59,965 nucleotides of DNA, taken from contig NZ_FNAC01000030.1 of assembly GCF_900101705.1 (NCBI RefSeq), positions 1-59,965 on the forward strand. The letters run 5' to 3'. Shown here in pieces: positions 1-8,811 of this stretch (positions are counted from its first letter, which is position 1; each line of letters opens with the position of its first letter). The position numbers and the translations under genes were made by a program. The stretch comes from Algoriphagus faecimaris (GTDB lineage Bacteria > Bacteroidota > Bacteroidia > Cytophagales > Cyclobacteriaceae). The notes below the pieces were generated by a model. That model saw only the letters and a list, made by a program, of their open reading frames with translations, ran no database searches and was not told the origin of the DNA.

Positions 1-350
1 AGAACTTGGAGGCGAAAACCGCACAGCATTTAATCAAGGATTACATTGATTCAAACGCTGTGCTTCAAACAGATAAAAGTACCACCTTCTCAGACCTGAG
101 TGATTGTATTGATGTTCATGTCAGAGAAATCTCTGGTACACAAGAAGGCAATTTTAACCTCAAATGGGTTCATATTGCCATCAGTAACTTAAAGAAACAC
201 CTGCAGACATACCATATGATCAGCGAACGAATGATGCAGAACTATCTGGATGAGTTTTGTTACAAGCTAAACAGAAGATACTTCGGTCAAAAACTCTTTG
301 ACAGACTCATTATTGCTTCAATTTACCCATACTGGCATGATTGCGGATAA
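1..350 (+). pseudogene. IS1595-family transposase, C-terminal part (cut by window edge)
   Basis: The frame is open from the left edge and ends in a stop at 348-350. Its last ~65 residues match the C-terminus of the complete transposase at 25388-26314: both carry a NWVHTAISNLKK-like segment, a YHM(I/V)SE motif, YLDEF-YKLNRRYFG and a final LFDRL-I-A--YPY. This is the ISXO2-like DDE fold of IS1595 enzymes, which carry out DNA transposition. The upstream ~50 residues are much more divergent from the full copy, so this is a different IS of the same family. I cannot tell whether the element is complete beyond the edge. The end of the IS sits directly against the next open frame, so it probably interrupted or truncated that gene. 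Confidence 0.75.
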
Positions 351-1056
351 TCATAAAAAGGAATATGTGAATTCAATTTCATCCTTCTTTCCATTGAGTG
401 AGGATGAGATTTTATTTTTTACTCAAGGCACATCAGGATATAAATTTATTCATTTAAAAGTTTCTTCTGGAGTGTTTGAATTCAAGGTTCCTATTGAAAA
501 AGAGCTCCAAGGGTTGGATTTTGGAAATGATAAATCAATGTCAGTTTTTAATGATCGTGTAACTATTATTTATCCTGTTAGCCAGAAGTTGGAACGCTTT
601 AATTTCTCTTTAGATATAATAGATGATGTCTTTTTGGATTTTGATCAGTTTTCCATTCTTGATTCTGAAGTAAAAGCTTTGCAAAATGATCAAAATAGAA
701 TGTTTGAAATGATTCAAAATGACGAAGAAAAAAAAGCTCATTCTTTTTCGGTTGTAGAAATTGAGGATTATTATTTTTTGGACTATTACTTAGGTTCGTT
801 TCGGCAGGGTGATTTCATGAAAACGCTAATCAATAAGAGTACAGGAGAAAATTTGTCATGGAAGTCTTTAACAATCGATGGGGTAGAGGCTGACTTGAAT
901 CTACTTGGGACGAATGAGAAAAATGACTTCGTCTTTTTGTTCAACCCAGAAGAATTGGAAAAATTTACAAGTAGGCAGGTTGAATTACTTTCTGAGAGCT
1001 TAGGTATCTCAATAGATCAAAACCTCCCACTAATTTTGATAATGTCTCCCAAATAA
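337..1056 (+). CDS. Truncated 6-bladed beta-propeller-like protein (C-terminal part)
   Basis: This is a 239-residue frame using the ATG at 337. The same frame runs open further upstream into the IS end, so the ATG may not be a real start. The protein has no signal peptide, is rich in alternating hydrophobic and aromatic residues, and ends in a strand-like LPLILIM motif. This resembles the last blades of the lipid-anchored 6-bladed beta-propeller proteins common in Cytophagales. It lacks the N-terminal lipobox and first blades expected of that family. The simplest reading is that the IS1595-type element at its left removed the 5' end, leaving a non-functional remnant. Family assignment rests on overall character, not on a diagnostic motif, so confidence is modest. 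Confidence 0.4.
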   Translation: MIADNHKKEYVNSISSFFPLSEDEILFFTQGTSGYKFIHLKVSSGVFEFKVPIEKELQGLDFGNDKSMSVFNDRVTIIYPVSQKLERFNFSLDIIDDVFLDFDQFSILDSEVKALQNDQNRMFEMIQNDEEKKAHSFSVVEIEDYYFLDYYLGSFRQGDFMKTLINKSTGENLSWKSLTIDGVEADLNLLGTNEKNDFVFLFNPEELEKFTSRQVELLSESLGISIDQNLPLILIMSPK

Positions 1057-1090
1057 TAAATTGAAGCTTTAATTATTGGCTCTTTTCCAA

Positions 1091-1834
1091 TCAATTCATC
1101 CACCGACTCATAAACTCCAAAAAAGCTTCTTTGTGATTGTCGCTGACACTTACCTGATGATTGCCGATATGGATGATGTTTTTCGAAACGGAGTCGATAT
1201 GGTCCAAGGCCACAATGTAGGAGCGATGTACTCGCATAAATCGACTGGAGGGCAGGAGTTCTTCCATGCTTTTTAAGCTAGTCAGCGAAAGCAGGGGAGA
1301 GACTTTGGATTTGAGATGAATTTTCACATAATCCTTGTAGGCCTCGACATGGGTAATGTCGGAGAGCATGACCTTGACCAACTGATATTCTACTTTTAAA
1401 AAAATATAATCCGGCGCATTGGCAGCATCATTTTCAACTTCGTTTTTCTTCTCCTTTTGCCGTTCAAAATAATTATAAGCCTTGGTGGAGGCATTTAAAA
1501 ATTCCTCATAACTGTAAGGCTTGAGAAGGTAATCCAAGGCATCCACTTTATAACCCTCTATGGCAAACTGATGATAGGCTGTCGCGAAAATAATCCGGGT
1601 TTGTTCAGCGTTTTTCTTTCCATCCAAGACCCGGGCAAGCTCCATTCCAGAAAGGTCGGGCATTTGGATGTCCATAAAAATCAATTGCACCTCATGCTGA
1701 TTGATAAATCCCAAGGCTTCGATTGCACTGCTAAATTTTCCCACCAGATCCAAAAATGCAGTCTGCGCGATGTATTTGCATACCAAGTCTAGGGCTAATG
1801 GTTCGTCATCTACGGCAATGCATTTGAGCTTCAT
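1091..1834 (-). CDS. LytTR-family response regulator
   Basis: This 247-residue regulator has an N-terminal receiver domain (about 1-120) with the acidic pair DDE near residues 9-11, phosphoacceptor Asp55 in FMDIQMPDLSG, and the conserved Lys in DYLLKPYSYEEF. The C-terminal LytTR DNA-binding domain (about 145-245) has the typical FMRVHRSYIVALDHI stretch. It should act as a phosphorylation-dependent transcription factor. Its start overlaps the stop of the upstream sensor kinase gene by 4 bases (ATGA), so the two are almost certainly co-translated. The pair is divergent from the TonB-dependent receptor at 3175, which is a plausible target, although I see no convincing operator there. Confidence 0.93.
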   Translation of the reverse strand: MKLKCIAVDDEPLALDLVCKYIAQTAFLDLVGKFSSAIEALGFINQHEVQLIFMDIQMPDLSGMELARVLDGKKNAEQTRIIFATAYHQFAIEGYKVDALDYLLKPYSYEEFLNASTKAYNYFERQKEKKNEVENDAANAPDYIFLKVEYQLVKVMLSDITHVEAYKDYVKIHLKSKVSPLLSLTSLKSMEELLPSSRFMRVHRSYIVALDHIDSVSKNIIHIGNHQVSVSDNHKEAFLEFMSRWMN

Positions 1835-2913
1835 GAAAGATTCAGCGTAAGGTTAACATAATATTGGTTCTTACTTTCGTCTTTCCCAAATTTGAGCTTG
1901 TGTTTTTCAGGATAAAGTAGACTTAGTCTCCGCTGCGTATTAACTAGTCCTATACCACTTTCCTTAGCCTCAGGACTATCGGGATTGATAGGGAAAATAG
2001 TGTTTTTAGTCTCGAAGAAGACAGTGTCCCCCATCACCTCTAGTTTGATGTGGATTTCAGATTCTTTCTGGGAACTGATGCCGTGTTTAAAGCAATTTTC
2101 CAGAAAAGGAAGTATCAGCATAGGAGCGATACTTTGGTTGTTTTTAGGTTCGTCTATGTGTATGGACAGTTTCACTTTTTCGGTGAACCTCATTTTCATC
2201 AGCTCAATGTAATCTCTGATAAAATCTACCTCTTTGCTGAGTAGTGTGGTTTCTTTTTGATTTTCATAGAGCACATAGCGCATCATGCGAGAAAGCTTCA
2301 AAAGCGCTTCCTGAGCTTTTTTGATATCAAGATTGGTAAGTGAATAGATGTTATTTAAGGTATTGAAGAAAAAGTGGGGGTTGATCTGAGCCTTGAGATA
2401 AGAAAGCTCTGTATTGATTCGCTGCTTTTCCAGTTCCTGCCGATTCACTTCATCTTTTTGCCACTTTTGTACCAAAGCCAAAGAAGTACTGAGTCCTATA
2501 GATACGGTGTAAAGCAAAAGCTGAAAAACATCGCCGGGCAACCATCTTTTGTGAGGTACAAATGGTTTGTTAGGATTGAATACCTGATGCATAGCCCGTG
2601 GATATTGAATCAACTGCTCAAAGTACACAACCGCAAAGTAAAAAAGTACAGCTCCGATGAGCACCCACATGATGTAGAGGTAATTTTTACCCTTCAAAAG
2701 GATATTAGGAACGATTAGCTGTGCATTGGAGTAAAAGACAGCTACCAGAACTACGACCAAAAAGACCTGCTTCCACCAAAAGGCTAGGGGAAGCTCGATT
2801 TCTCCCATTCGCCAGGATAGAGGAGAGAGGAGCAATAGAACGATACAAAGCATGATCCATCCAAGGACGTGGACTACTATCGAAAGATTTTTTCTTGAGG
2901 TGATCGTGGGCAT
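1831..2913 (-). CDS. LytS-like sensor histidine kinase (His_kinase family)
   Basis: This is a 360-residue membrane kinase. Four hydrophobic segments (about residues 10-33, 44-70, 78-98 and 128-148) are followed by a short coiled linker. The phosphoacceptor His180 lies in QINPHFFFNTLNNIYSL. An ATP-binding domain follows, with an N-box in FLENCFKHG and a G-box in GIGLVNTQRRLSLLYP. It belongs to the LytS/YehU group that pairs with LytTR regulators, and it overlaps the regulator gene by 4 bases. It has no large extracytoplasmic sensor domain, so the signal is probably sensed in or at the membrane. All catalytic motifs are intact. The signal is unknown. Confidence 0.93.
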   Translation of the reverse strand: MPTITSRKNLSIVVHVLGWIMLCIVLLLLSPLSWRMGEIELPLAFWWKQVFLVVVLVAVFYSNAQLIVPNILLKGKNYLYIMWVLIGAVLFYFAVVYFEQLIQYPRAMHQVFNPNKPFVPHKRWLPGDVFQLLLYTVSIGLSTSLALVQKWQKDEVNRQELEKQRINTELSYLKAQINPHFFFNTLNNIYSLTNLDIKKAQEALLKLSRMMRYVLYENQKETTLLSKEVDFIRDYIELMKMRFTEKVKLSIHIDEPKNNQSIAPMLILPFLENCFKHGISSQKESEIHIKLEVMGDTVFFETKNTIFPINPDSPEAKESGIGLVNTQRRLSLLYPEKHKLKFGKDESKNQYYVNLTLNLS

Positions 2914-3174
2914 ACGCTTGATTTACAGATGTAAACTAACACAAAGAATGTGCTTCTATCAAGATAAATCTACGAGTACCCTTGATTTGACTGCCAATTC
3001 CTGTTTTCATCAGACCAAATCAAGATTTTGCAGATTTCAGCTTTTGAAGGGGGATTTCAAGGGATTTGTCGATGAATCTAGGGTATTCGTCTATTAGAAA
3101 AAATAAGCTGAAACAAAGCCTCTTTCTTTGGGGTATCGATAGGGTGAATGCCCAACATATTTGAAAACAAACCC

Positions 3175-5673
3175 ATGAAAAAACTACTCAATCTATTCAT
3201 TTTAATTTTTGTGCTTACGGCTCCGATGGCCTTGGCTCAAGAGGAAGATCAGCCGGCACGTATCGTAGGCGTGGCTATGGATGCCAAGACAGGAGAGCCT
3301 GTAGGTTACGCCACAGCCGCTTTATATAAGAAAGGAGCTGACCTCAGCCTGGCAGGTGCTGTAGCAGATGGCGAAGGTAAATTCTTCATCACCGGTTTTG
3401 AGCCTGGAGAATACAAACTCGAACTCACCTTTTTGGGATACGAGACGTTGGTCGTAGATAATATAAAAATCACCTCAACCAAGGGCGACACCAATCTCGG
3501 TAACCTTCAAATGTCTGATGAAGGTCTGGCGCTGGAAGAAGTCACTGTACAAGGGCAGCGTGAACTCATCGAGGAGCGCGTAGATCGCACAATCTACAAA
3601 GCCGAAAATGATCGTACCACAGCTGGAGGCGATGCCACAGATGTGTTGAGAAGAGTTCCCATGCTTTCTGTAGATCTTGAAGGGAATGTATCCATGCGTG
3701 GAAGTAGTAACATCACCGTACTGATAGATAATCGGCCATCGGCAATCGCTGCAAGTAGTATCACCGATGCGCTTCGTCAAATTCCTGCTGATGAAATCAA
3801 AGAAGTGGAAGTAATTACTTCTCCTTCTGCTCGATTTGATGCGGAAGGGACCTCCGGTGTGATCAATATCGTAACCAAGAAAAACAACCTACAAGGAATG
3901 ACCTTGAGCGTCAATAGCGGAGTGGGACTTCGAGGTTCAAACCTCGGTTTGAACGGAAGTGCACGTAAAGGAAAATTTGGATTTTCATTAGGCGGATTTG
4001 GTCGCTCTGGATACAATATTCTGGGAAGTTTTGACAATCAGCAGCAGCTCATCGATCCTAACGGAAACCGCTCAACCATTGCTCAATCTGCTGACACCGA
4101 GCGGAGAGATCTTTTTGGTAGATATAATTTTGGAGTGGATTATGAAATCGATAAGTTTAATTTCATTACCGGTGCAGTGAATTTTGGTATCAGAAACTCC
4201 AGAAACTGGCAGAATGATTTCTTGACACAGACATTTGTAAACGATGACTTAGTCAGAAGTGCTCTTCGTGAGACTAACACCCGAGACGAGTCCAATTCCA
4301 TCGATGTCAGCTTAAACTACACCAAGACCTTTGAGAAGAAAGGAAAAGAAGTGAGCTTGTTGACTTTGTATAGCCGAAACAATCGAGAGAATTCTTTTGT
4401 CAACTCCTTGTTCAATGATGACTTGGAGACCATAGACTCACGATTGAGAAACGACAATCCCAGCCGTAACGAAGAATTTACTGTTCAGTTGGACTTTGTA
4501 AATCCCCTAGGTGAAAAAGGTGATCAAATCTTGGAATATGGTGCCAAGAACATCTTAAGAAAAGCGTACTCTGACTTTGCGTATTTTCAAGCAGAGGGAG
4601 CTGACGGACCTTATGTGGAGTTGTTGGATCCTACCCTGAGCAATGAGTTTAGCTATGATCAGAATGTAACGGCGGGATACTTATCTTATACCTTCACTTT
4701 CTTGGAAAATTACACCTTAAAGCCAGGAGTACGCTATGAGTATACGACGATTGCGGCGGACTTTAAGACAGAAAGAGAAGCAGATATTCCTAGCTACGGT
4801 ACCCTTGTTCCGAGTTTTAATGCCAGCCGAAGACTAAAAAATGGTAATTTGATCAAGGCTGCTTACAACAGAAGAATTCAACGTCCTTCGCTTCGATTCT
4901 TGAATCCAAATATAGAAGCTTCCAATCCGCTTCAGATTTCTCAAGGTAACCCACTTTTGGATCCTGAGATGACTGATAATTATGAATTGGGTTACTCTAC
5001 CTTTATCAAAGGAACGATGTTAAACTTCACAGGTTTCTATAGAAACACGACAGGTTCTATTCAGGCAGTGAGAAATGTGCTAGAGGATGGCATCATCTCT
5101 ACTACTTTTGAGAATATCGGGCAGGAGCAAGCGATTGGTACTAATATCTTCGCCAATATCAATATTAACAATAAGTTTTCATTGAATGGTGGATTTGATC
5201 TTTACTACGCGATTTTGGACAATGGTCTAACTGACCCACTATTTGCTGCGCAAAATGAAGGCTGGGTAGTCAGTGGACGGATGTTTGGTAATTATACCTT
5301 GCCAAAGAATTGGCAAGTGCAGCTCTTCACCTTTGCGAGAGGTCGTAGAGTTCAGCTACAGGGAACTAGTGGCGGTTTTGCAGCCTATGGCTTGAGTATG
5401 AACAAGCAATTCAAAGAAAAAAGAGGAAGTATAGGGTTCGGAGTGGAAAACTTCCTAGCTAAAGAATTTATCATTCGAAATGAGACGGTCACTCCAACCA
5501 TTATTCAGAACAGTACGAATGCGATTCGAAACATGAACTTCAAGATCAACTTTAGTTACCGAATCGGAAAGCTAAGCATGGATGATCGTCCTAGAAAGCG
5601 ACGCTCTGTCACCAACGATGACTTGAAAGAAGGCGGCGGAGGCGGCATGGAAAACATGCAGAATAACCGTTAA
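3175..5673 (+). CDS. TonB-dependent receptor, outer-membrane beta-barrel family
   Basis: The ATG at 3175 begins a classic signal peptide (MKKLLNLFILIFVLTAPMALA, cut near AQEED), and is preferred over the in-frame ATG at 3148. The mature protein starts with a carboxypeptidase-regulatory-like domain (about 30-115) and continues with a TonB plug carrying VLRRVPMLSVDLEGNVSMRG and the barrel-side sequence NIVTKKN. It ends in a large C-terminal beta-barrel with a basic, Gly-rich tail. About 832 residues is normal for the OMP_b-brl_3 group. There is no SusD partner next to it, so it is not a SusC proper. It is divergent from the LytS/LytTR pair and followed by a strong terminator, so it is monocistronic. 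The substrate cannot be told from sequence. Confidence 0.9.
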   Translation: MKKLLNLFILIFVLTAPMALAQEEDQPARIVGVAMDAKTGEPVGYATAALYKKGADLSLAGAVADGEGKFFITGFEPGEYKLELTFLGYETLVVDNIKITSTKGDTNLGNLQMSDEGLALEEVTVQGQRELIEERVDRTIYKAENDRTTAGGDATDVLRRVPMLSVDLEGNVSMRGSSNITVLIDNRPSAIAASSITDALRQIPADEIKEVEVITSPSARFDAEGTSGVINIVTKKNNLQGMTLSVNSGVGLRGSNLGLNGSARKGKFGFSLGGFGRSGYNILGSFDNQQQLIDPNGNRSTIAQSADTERRDLFGRYNFGVDYEIDKFNFITGAVNFGIRNSRNWQNDFLTQTFVNDDLVRSALRETNTRDESNSIDVSLNYTKTFEKKGKEVSLLTLYSRNNRENSFVNSLFNDDLETIDSRLRNDNPSRNEEFTVQLDFVNPLGEKGDQILEYGAKNILRKAYSDFAYFQAEGADGPYVELLDPTLSNEFSYDQNVTAGYLSYTFTFLENYTLKPGVRYEYTTIAADFKTEREADIPSYGTLVPSFNASRRLKNGNLIKAAYNRRIQRPSLRFLNPNIEASNPLQISQGNPLLDPEMTDNYELGYSTFIKGTMLNFTGFYRNTTGSIQAVRNVLEDGIISTTFENIGQEQAIGTNIFANININNKFSLNGGFDLYYAILDNGLTDPLFAAQNEGWVVSGRMFGNYTLPKNWQVQLFTFARGRRVQLQGTSGGFAAYGLSMNKQFKEKRGSIGFGVENFLAKEFIIRNETVTPTIIQNSTNAIRNMNFKINFSYRIGKLSMDDRPRKRRSVTNDDLKEGGGGGMENMQNNR

Positions 5674-5690
5674 TATTTCTGAAAAAATAA

Positions 5691-5717
5691 AGGCGCTGGA
5701 AAAACCAGCGCCTTTTT
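5691..5717 (+). terminator. Intrinsic terminator of the TonB receptor gene
   Basis: A perfect 9-bp stem (AGGCGCTGG / CCAGCGCCT) with an A5 loop is followed by a T run, 17 bases after the receptor stop codon. Confidence 0.9.
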
Positions 5718-5772
5718 ATGAACCAAAACCATTGATTGATACTTTTTACAGTAAATAGATAGATTGGGTAAC

Positions 5773-5807
5773 AAAAAACCCTGGCTTGATAAGTCAGGGC
5801 TTTTTTT
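5773..5807. terminator. Bidirectional terminator between the receptor gene and pdhB
   Basis: A 9-bp stem with one mismatch (CCCTGGCTT / AAGTCAGGG) is flanked by an A6 run on the left and a T7 run on the right, so it can stop transcription from both sides. It lies just past the pdhB stop on the minus strand. Confidence 0.85.
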
Positions 5808-5817
5808 GGTCTTGATT

Positions 5818-6798
5818 CTATTCTTTATATGTCACTTTTTTGATAGCAGCGACTGTTCTTTTCACATTTGGGATAGTAGCCTCGATGTAAGTCGGAGCGT
5901 AGCTTAGAGGCACATCCATGGAGTTGACTCTGATCACAGGCGCATCCAAATAGTCAAAGGCATAGCGCTGGAAATGATAAGTCAATTCGGATGATATTGC
6001 TGCCAATGGATTGGCTTCTTCGACGATGACTGCACGGTTAGTCTTTTTCAATGACTCCACACAGGTAGCGTAGTCGATAGGCCGAACAGTTCTCAAATCA
6101 ATTACTTCACAGTCGACACCTTCTTTGGCCATTTCTTCGGCAGCTTCCAAGGCTACTTTCATCATTTTACCGAATGAGATCAAAGTGACATCTTTACCTT
6201 TTCGTTTGATATCTGCTACTCCGATAGGCAAGAGGTATTCAGACTCTGGTACTTCTCCTTTATCGCTGTACATCAGTTCGGATTCCATGAAAATTACTGG
6301 ATCAGGATCTCTGATGGAGGCTTTGAGCAAGCCTTTGGCATCGTAAGGATTGGATGGAACGACAACCTTTAGACCTGGAGTATTGGCAAACCAGTTTTCA
6401 AAGTTGGAAGAGTGAGTCGCTCCCAATTGTCCGGCATTACCAGTCGGTCCTCGAAATACAATCGGAACAGAATAAGCCCCACCTGACATGGCTAGCATTT
6501 TAGCGGCAGAGTTGATGATCTGATCGATGGCGACTAGGGAAAAGTTGAAGGTCATAAATTCGATAATCGGAATCAATCCATTCATCGCTGCACCTACTCC
6601 AAGACCTGCAAAACCGAGCTCGGAGATCGGAGTGTCATACACTCGCTCCGGTCCAAACTCATCCAGCATTCCTTGGGATACTTTATAAGCTCCATTATAT
6701 TCAGCTACTTCCTCACCCATCAAAAAGACATTGGGATCACGTCTCATTTCTTCAGACATGGCCTCTCTGAGGGCTTCTCGAAATTGTATTTCTCTCAT
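5818..6798 (-). CDS. pdhB: Pyruvate dehydrogenase E1 component, beta subunit
   Basis: This 326-residue protein is the normal length for E1-beta, which with E1-alpha decarboxylates pyruvate using thiamine diphosphate in the pyruvate dehydrogenase complex. Diagnostic stretches are the N-terminal FREALREAMSEEM, the LMGEEVAEYNGAYKVSQG region with the ThDP-contacting Glu, the TPISELGFAGLGVGAA motif, the FRGPTGNAGQLGATHS segment (GP-G-G---HS) and the transketolase C-domain (VIDLRTVRPID, VIVEEANPLA). E1-alpha and E2 are not adjacent, as often seen in Bacteroidota, where pdhA and pdhC sit elsewhere. A 2-oxoisovalerate dehydrogenase beta subunit is a less likely alternative. It ends in a bidirectional terminator. 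The 85-base gap to the dehydrogenase upstream leaves co-transcription possible. Confidence 0.92.
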   Translation of the reverse strand: MREIQFREALREAMSEEMRRDPNVFLMGEEVAEYNGAYKVSQGMLDEFGPERVYDTPISELGFAGLGVGAAMNGLIPIIEFMTFNFSLVAIDQIINSAAKMLAMSGGAYSVPIVFRGPTGNAGQLGATHSSNFENWFANTPGLKVVVPSNPYDAKGLLKASIRDPDPVIFMESELMYSDKGEVPESEYLLPIGVADIKRKGKDVTLISFGKMMKVALEAAEEMAKEGVDCEVIDLRTVRPIDYATCVESLKKTNRAVIVEEANPLAAISSELTYHFQRYAFDYLDAPVIRVNSMDVPLSYAPTYIEATIPNVKRTVAAIKKVTYKE

Positions 6799-6883
6799 TA
6801 GTTTAAGACAAAATTTTGGCTCGTAAAAATAGAAAGGAATCGGGCAATTGCAAAGCTCCTTGGATTGTTTATATGGGAGATGT

Positions 6884-8254
6884 TTAGCCTAGATAGACGG
6901 TTTTGGAATTGACAAACTCTAAAATACCATTTCGACTCAGCTCTCTACCATAGCCGGATTTCTTGATTCCTCCAAAAGGCAGGTGAGGGTGCGAGGCCAC
7001 CATGGCATTGATAAACACGGCACCAGTTTCGATTTGATTGGCAAGTTTTTCTGCCTTTTCGATATCACTACTCCACAAAGAGGCCCCAAGACCAAACTCA
7101 GAGTCATTGGCCAATTGGAGGGCTTCCTCAATACTATTTACACGGAAAACAGAGGCTACAGGCCCAAATAGCTCTTCTTCATAAGCGGGACAACCTTCGG
7201 GGATATCAACCAATATGGTAGGTTCAAAAAAAGCGCTACCTTTTTCCGGCTTGTTGCCTCCGAGGTGAATTTTTGCGCCAGCTTTGACAGAATCTTGGAT
7301 TTGTTCGTAGAGTTCCTCTGCCAAATCAGGTCTTGCCATAGAGCCATAGTCGCTGTCTTCCTCCATCGGATTGCCGAATTTGAGCGATTTGATATGTTCT
7401 GAGAATTTTTCTAGAAATTCATCATAAACCTTATCCATGACAATAAATCGTTTGGCAGCAATACAGCTTTGCCCAAAATTAATCATTCGCGCCTTAGCAG
7501 CGGTTTCGCTGGCTTTTTCCAGATCGGCGTCATCCAAAATGATAAATGGATCACTTCCGCCAAGTTCAAGGAGCGATTTTTTGATGTGTTGTCCTGCAGT
7601 AGAGGCGACTGCCGCTCCGGCTTTTTCGCTACCGGTCAATGTGACCGCTTGGATTCGTGGGTCGGAAATGATCTCATTGGTAGCTTCGGAGCCAATTAAT
7701 AAGGTCTGAAAGATGCCGTCAGGAAAACCCGCCAAAGTAAATACTTCCTCTATCGCCAAAGCGCATTGGGGCACATTGGAAGCATGTTTAAGAAGTCCTG
7801 TATTTCCTGCCATCAGCGTCGGGGCTGCAAATCGAAATACTTGCCAAAAAGGAAAATTCCAAGGCATCACAGCCAATACTGCTCCGATGGGCTGATGGAC
7901 AATTTTGGCCTTGGCCCCGTCCGGTAAAGTAAGGGACTCAGGCTGGAGAAACTCAGAGGCATTTTCCGCATAGTAATCACATACCCAAGCGCATTTTTCT
8001 ATTTCTGCACGAGATTCGGTGATGACTTTTCCCATTTCTTGGGAAATGATTGTTGCAAAATAATCTTTCTTGTCTCTCAGTACTTTTGCCGCCTTTCGCA
8101 TTAAATGGCCACGCTGCTCAAATGTGCTTGACTTCCAAGAGCTGTAGGCTTCATGGCTGAGACTGATTTTTGCTTCTAACTCGCGGTCTGAAAGCGTTTC
8201 GAATTCTTTTAAAAGTTTACCGGAAAAAGGGTTAATTGATTTGATTTTAGTCAT
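6884..8254 (-). CDS. NAD(P)-dependent aldehyde dehydrogenase, succinate-semialdehyde type
   Basis: This 456-residue aldehyde dehydrogenase has a fold-defining MPWNFPFWQVFRFA segment, a cofactor loop VTLTGSEKAGAAVAS, the catalytic Glu in LLELGGSDPFIILDD and the catalytic Cys in NFGQSCIAAKRF. The length and the FGQSC rather than GQ-C-N signature place it with the GabD/Sad succinate-semialdehyde dehydrogenase subgroup, which oxidises succinate semialdehyde and similar aldehydes to acids. Exact substrate is inference. The start codon overlaps the end of the rhodanese gene by 8 bases, so the two are translationally coupled. No GABA aminotransferase is near, which argues against a dedicated GABA pathway here. 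Confidence 0.88.
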   Translation of the reverse strand: MTKIKSINPFSGKLLKEFETLSDRELEAKISLSHEAYSSWKSSTFEQRGHLMRKAAKVLRDKKDYFATIISQEMGKVITESRAEIEKCAWVCDYYAENASEFLQPESLTLPDGAKAKIVHQPIGAVLAVMPWNFPFWQVFRFAAPTLMAGNTGLLKHASNVPQCALAIEEVFTLAGFPDGIFQTLLIGSEATNEIISDPRIQAVTLTGSEKAGAAVASTAGQHIKKSLLELGGSDPFIILDDADLEKASETAAKARMINFGQSCIAAKRFIVMDKVYDEFLEKFSEHIKSLKFGNPMEEDSDYGSMARPDLAEELYEQIQDSVKAGAKIHLGGNKPEKGSAFFEPTILVDIPEGCPAYEEELFGPVASVFRVNSIEEALQLANDSEFGLGASLWSSDIEKAEKLANQIETGAVFINAMVASHPHLPFGGIKKSGYGRELSRNGILEFVNSKTVYLG

Positions 8255-8645
8255 TTTTGATAGGTTTTCCTTGTTCTTGCCAAGCAGTCAGACCTCCGTC
8301 AAGCATGTAGACTTTTTTGAAGCCTGCAGCTTTCATGGCGGCACCTGCTTTAGCTGTTCTTTTGCCTGTTCTACAATATAATAGGTAAGTTTTTGACTTA
8401 TCCAACTGTTCTATTTTTTGGCTAAAGCTTTCGTCTAGAAAATCAATATTTCCTGCACCCGCTATTTGGCCTTCTGCGATTTCCTCAGGAGTACGGATGT
8501 CAAGCAGGACATTTTTCTTTTTGGATTTCATTTTGTCAAATTTTTCTACCGAGACCACTTTGGCCGAGTCGGCTTGAGCAAATGCTTGACTTCCTAATAA
8601 ACTAGTCAATACGATAAAGGCGGAAAGGAAAATGAGTTTTTTCAT
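8247..8645 (-). CDS. Secreted rhodanese-like domain protein
   Basis: This 132-residue protein begins with a signal peptide (MKKLIFLSAFIVLTSLLGSQAFAQ), so it acts in the periplasm. A single rhodanese domain follows, with LLDIRTPEEIAEGQIAGAGNIDF and the active-site loop YCRTGKRTAKAG, whose Cys carries a persulfide in sulfurtransferases. The C-terminal VYMLDGGLTAWQEQG is the usual rhodanese ending. The gene is the first of a two-gene unit with the aldehyde dehydrogenase. The sulfur donor and acceptor are unknown. It is divergent from the phosphoesterase, with a large inverted repeat between them. Confidence 0.9.
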   Translation of the reverse strand: MKKLIFLSAFIVLTSLLGSQAFAQADSAKVVSVEKFDKMKSKKKNVLLDIRTPEEIAEGQIAGAGNIDFLDESFSQKIEQLDKSKTYLLYCRTGKRTAKAGAAMKAAGFKKVYMLDGGLTAWQEQGKPIKND

Positions 8646-8686
8646 GTGTTTATAATTGTTTTTAAATGGTCACTTGGAATCTTTGA

Positions 8687-8733
8687 CGATTAAAATCATC
8701 ATTGCCCTGTGTGTTTAATGATGATTTTAATCG
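8687..8733. promoter_or_regulatory. 17-bp perfect inverted repeat between divergent genes
   Basis: CGATTAAAATCATCATT (8687-8703) is mirrored exactly by AATGATGATTTTAATCG (8717-8733) around a 13-base loop. It lies 42 bases before the rhodanese start and about 79 bases before the phosphoesterase start. Because both genes are transcribed away from it, it is not an ordinary terminator for either. A shared operator, a cruciform or a small-RNA terminator are the options. Confidence 0.55.
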
Positions 8734-8811
8734 TGTCGATTTCATGTTTTGTTTTTTGATTTGAGATGAATCCCTACATATTGAAGCAAAATTTAAAACC
8801 TTTCGTTTCAA

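Noticed and set aside
3175..5673. Classifying this receptor as SusC
   Set aside because: No SusD partner adjacent and the plug lacks the SusC KDAAAASxYGARA signature.
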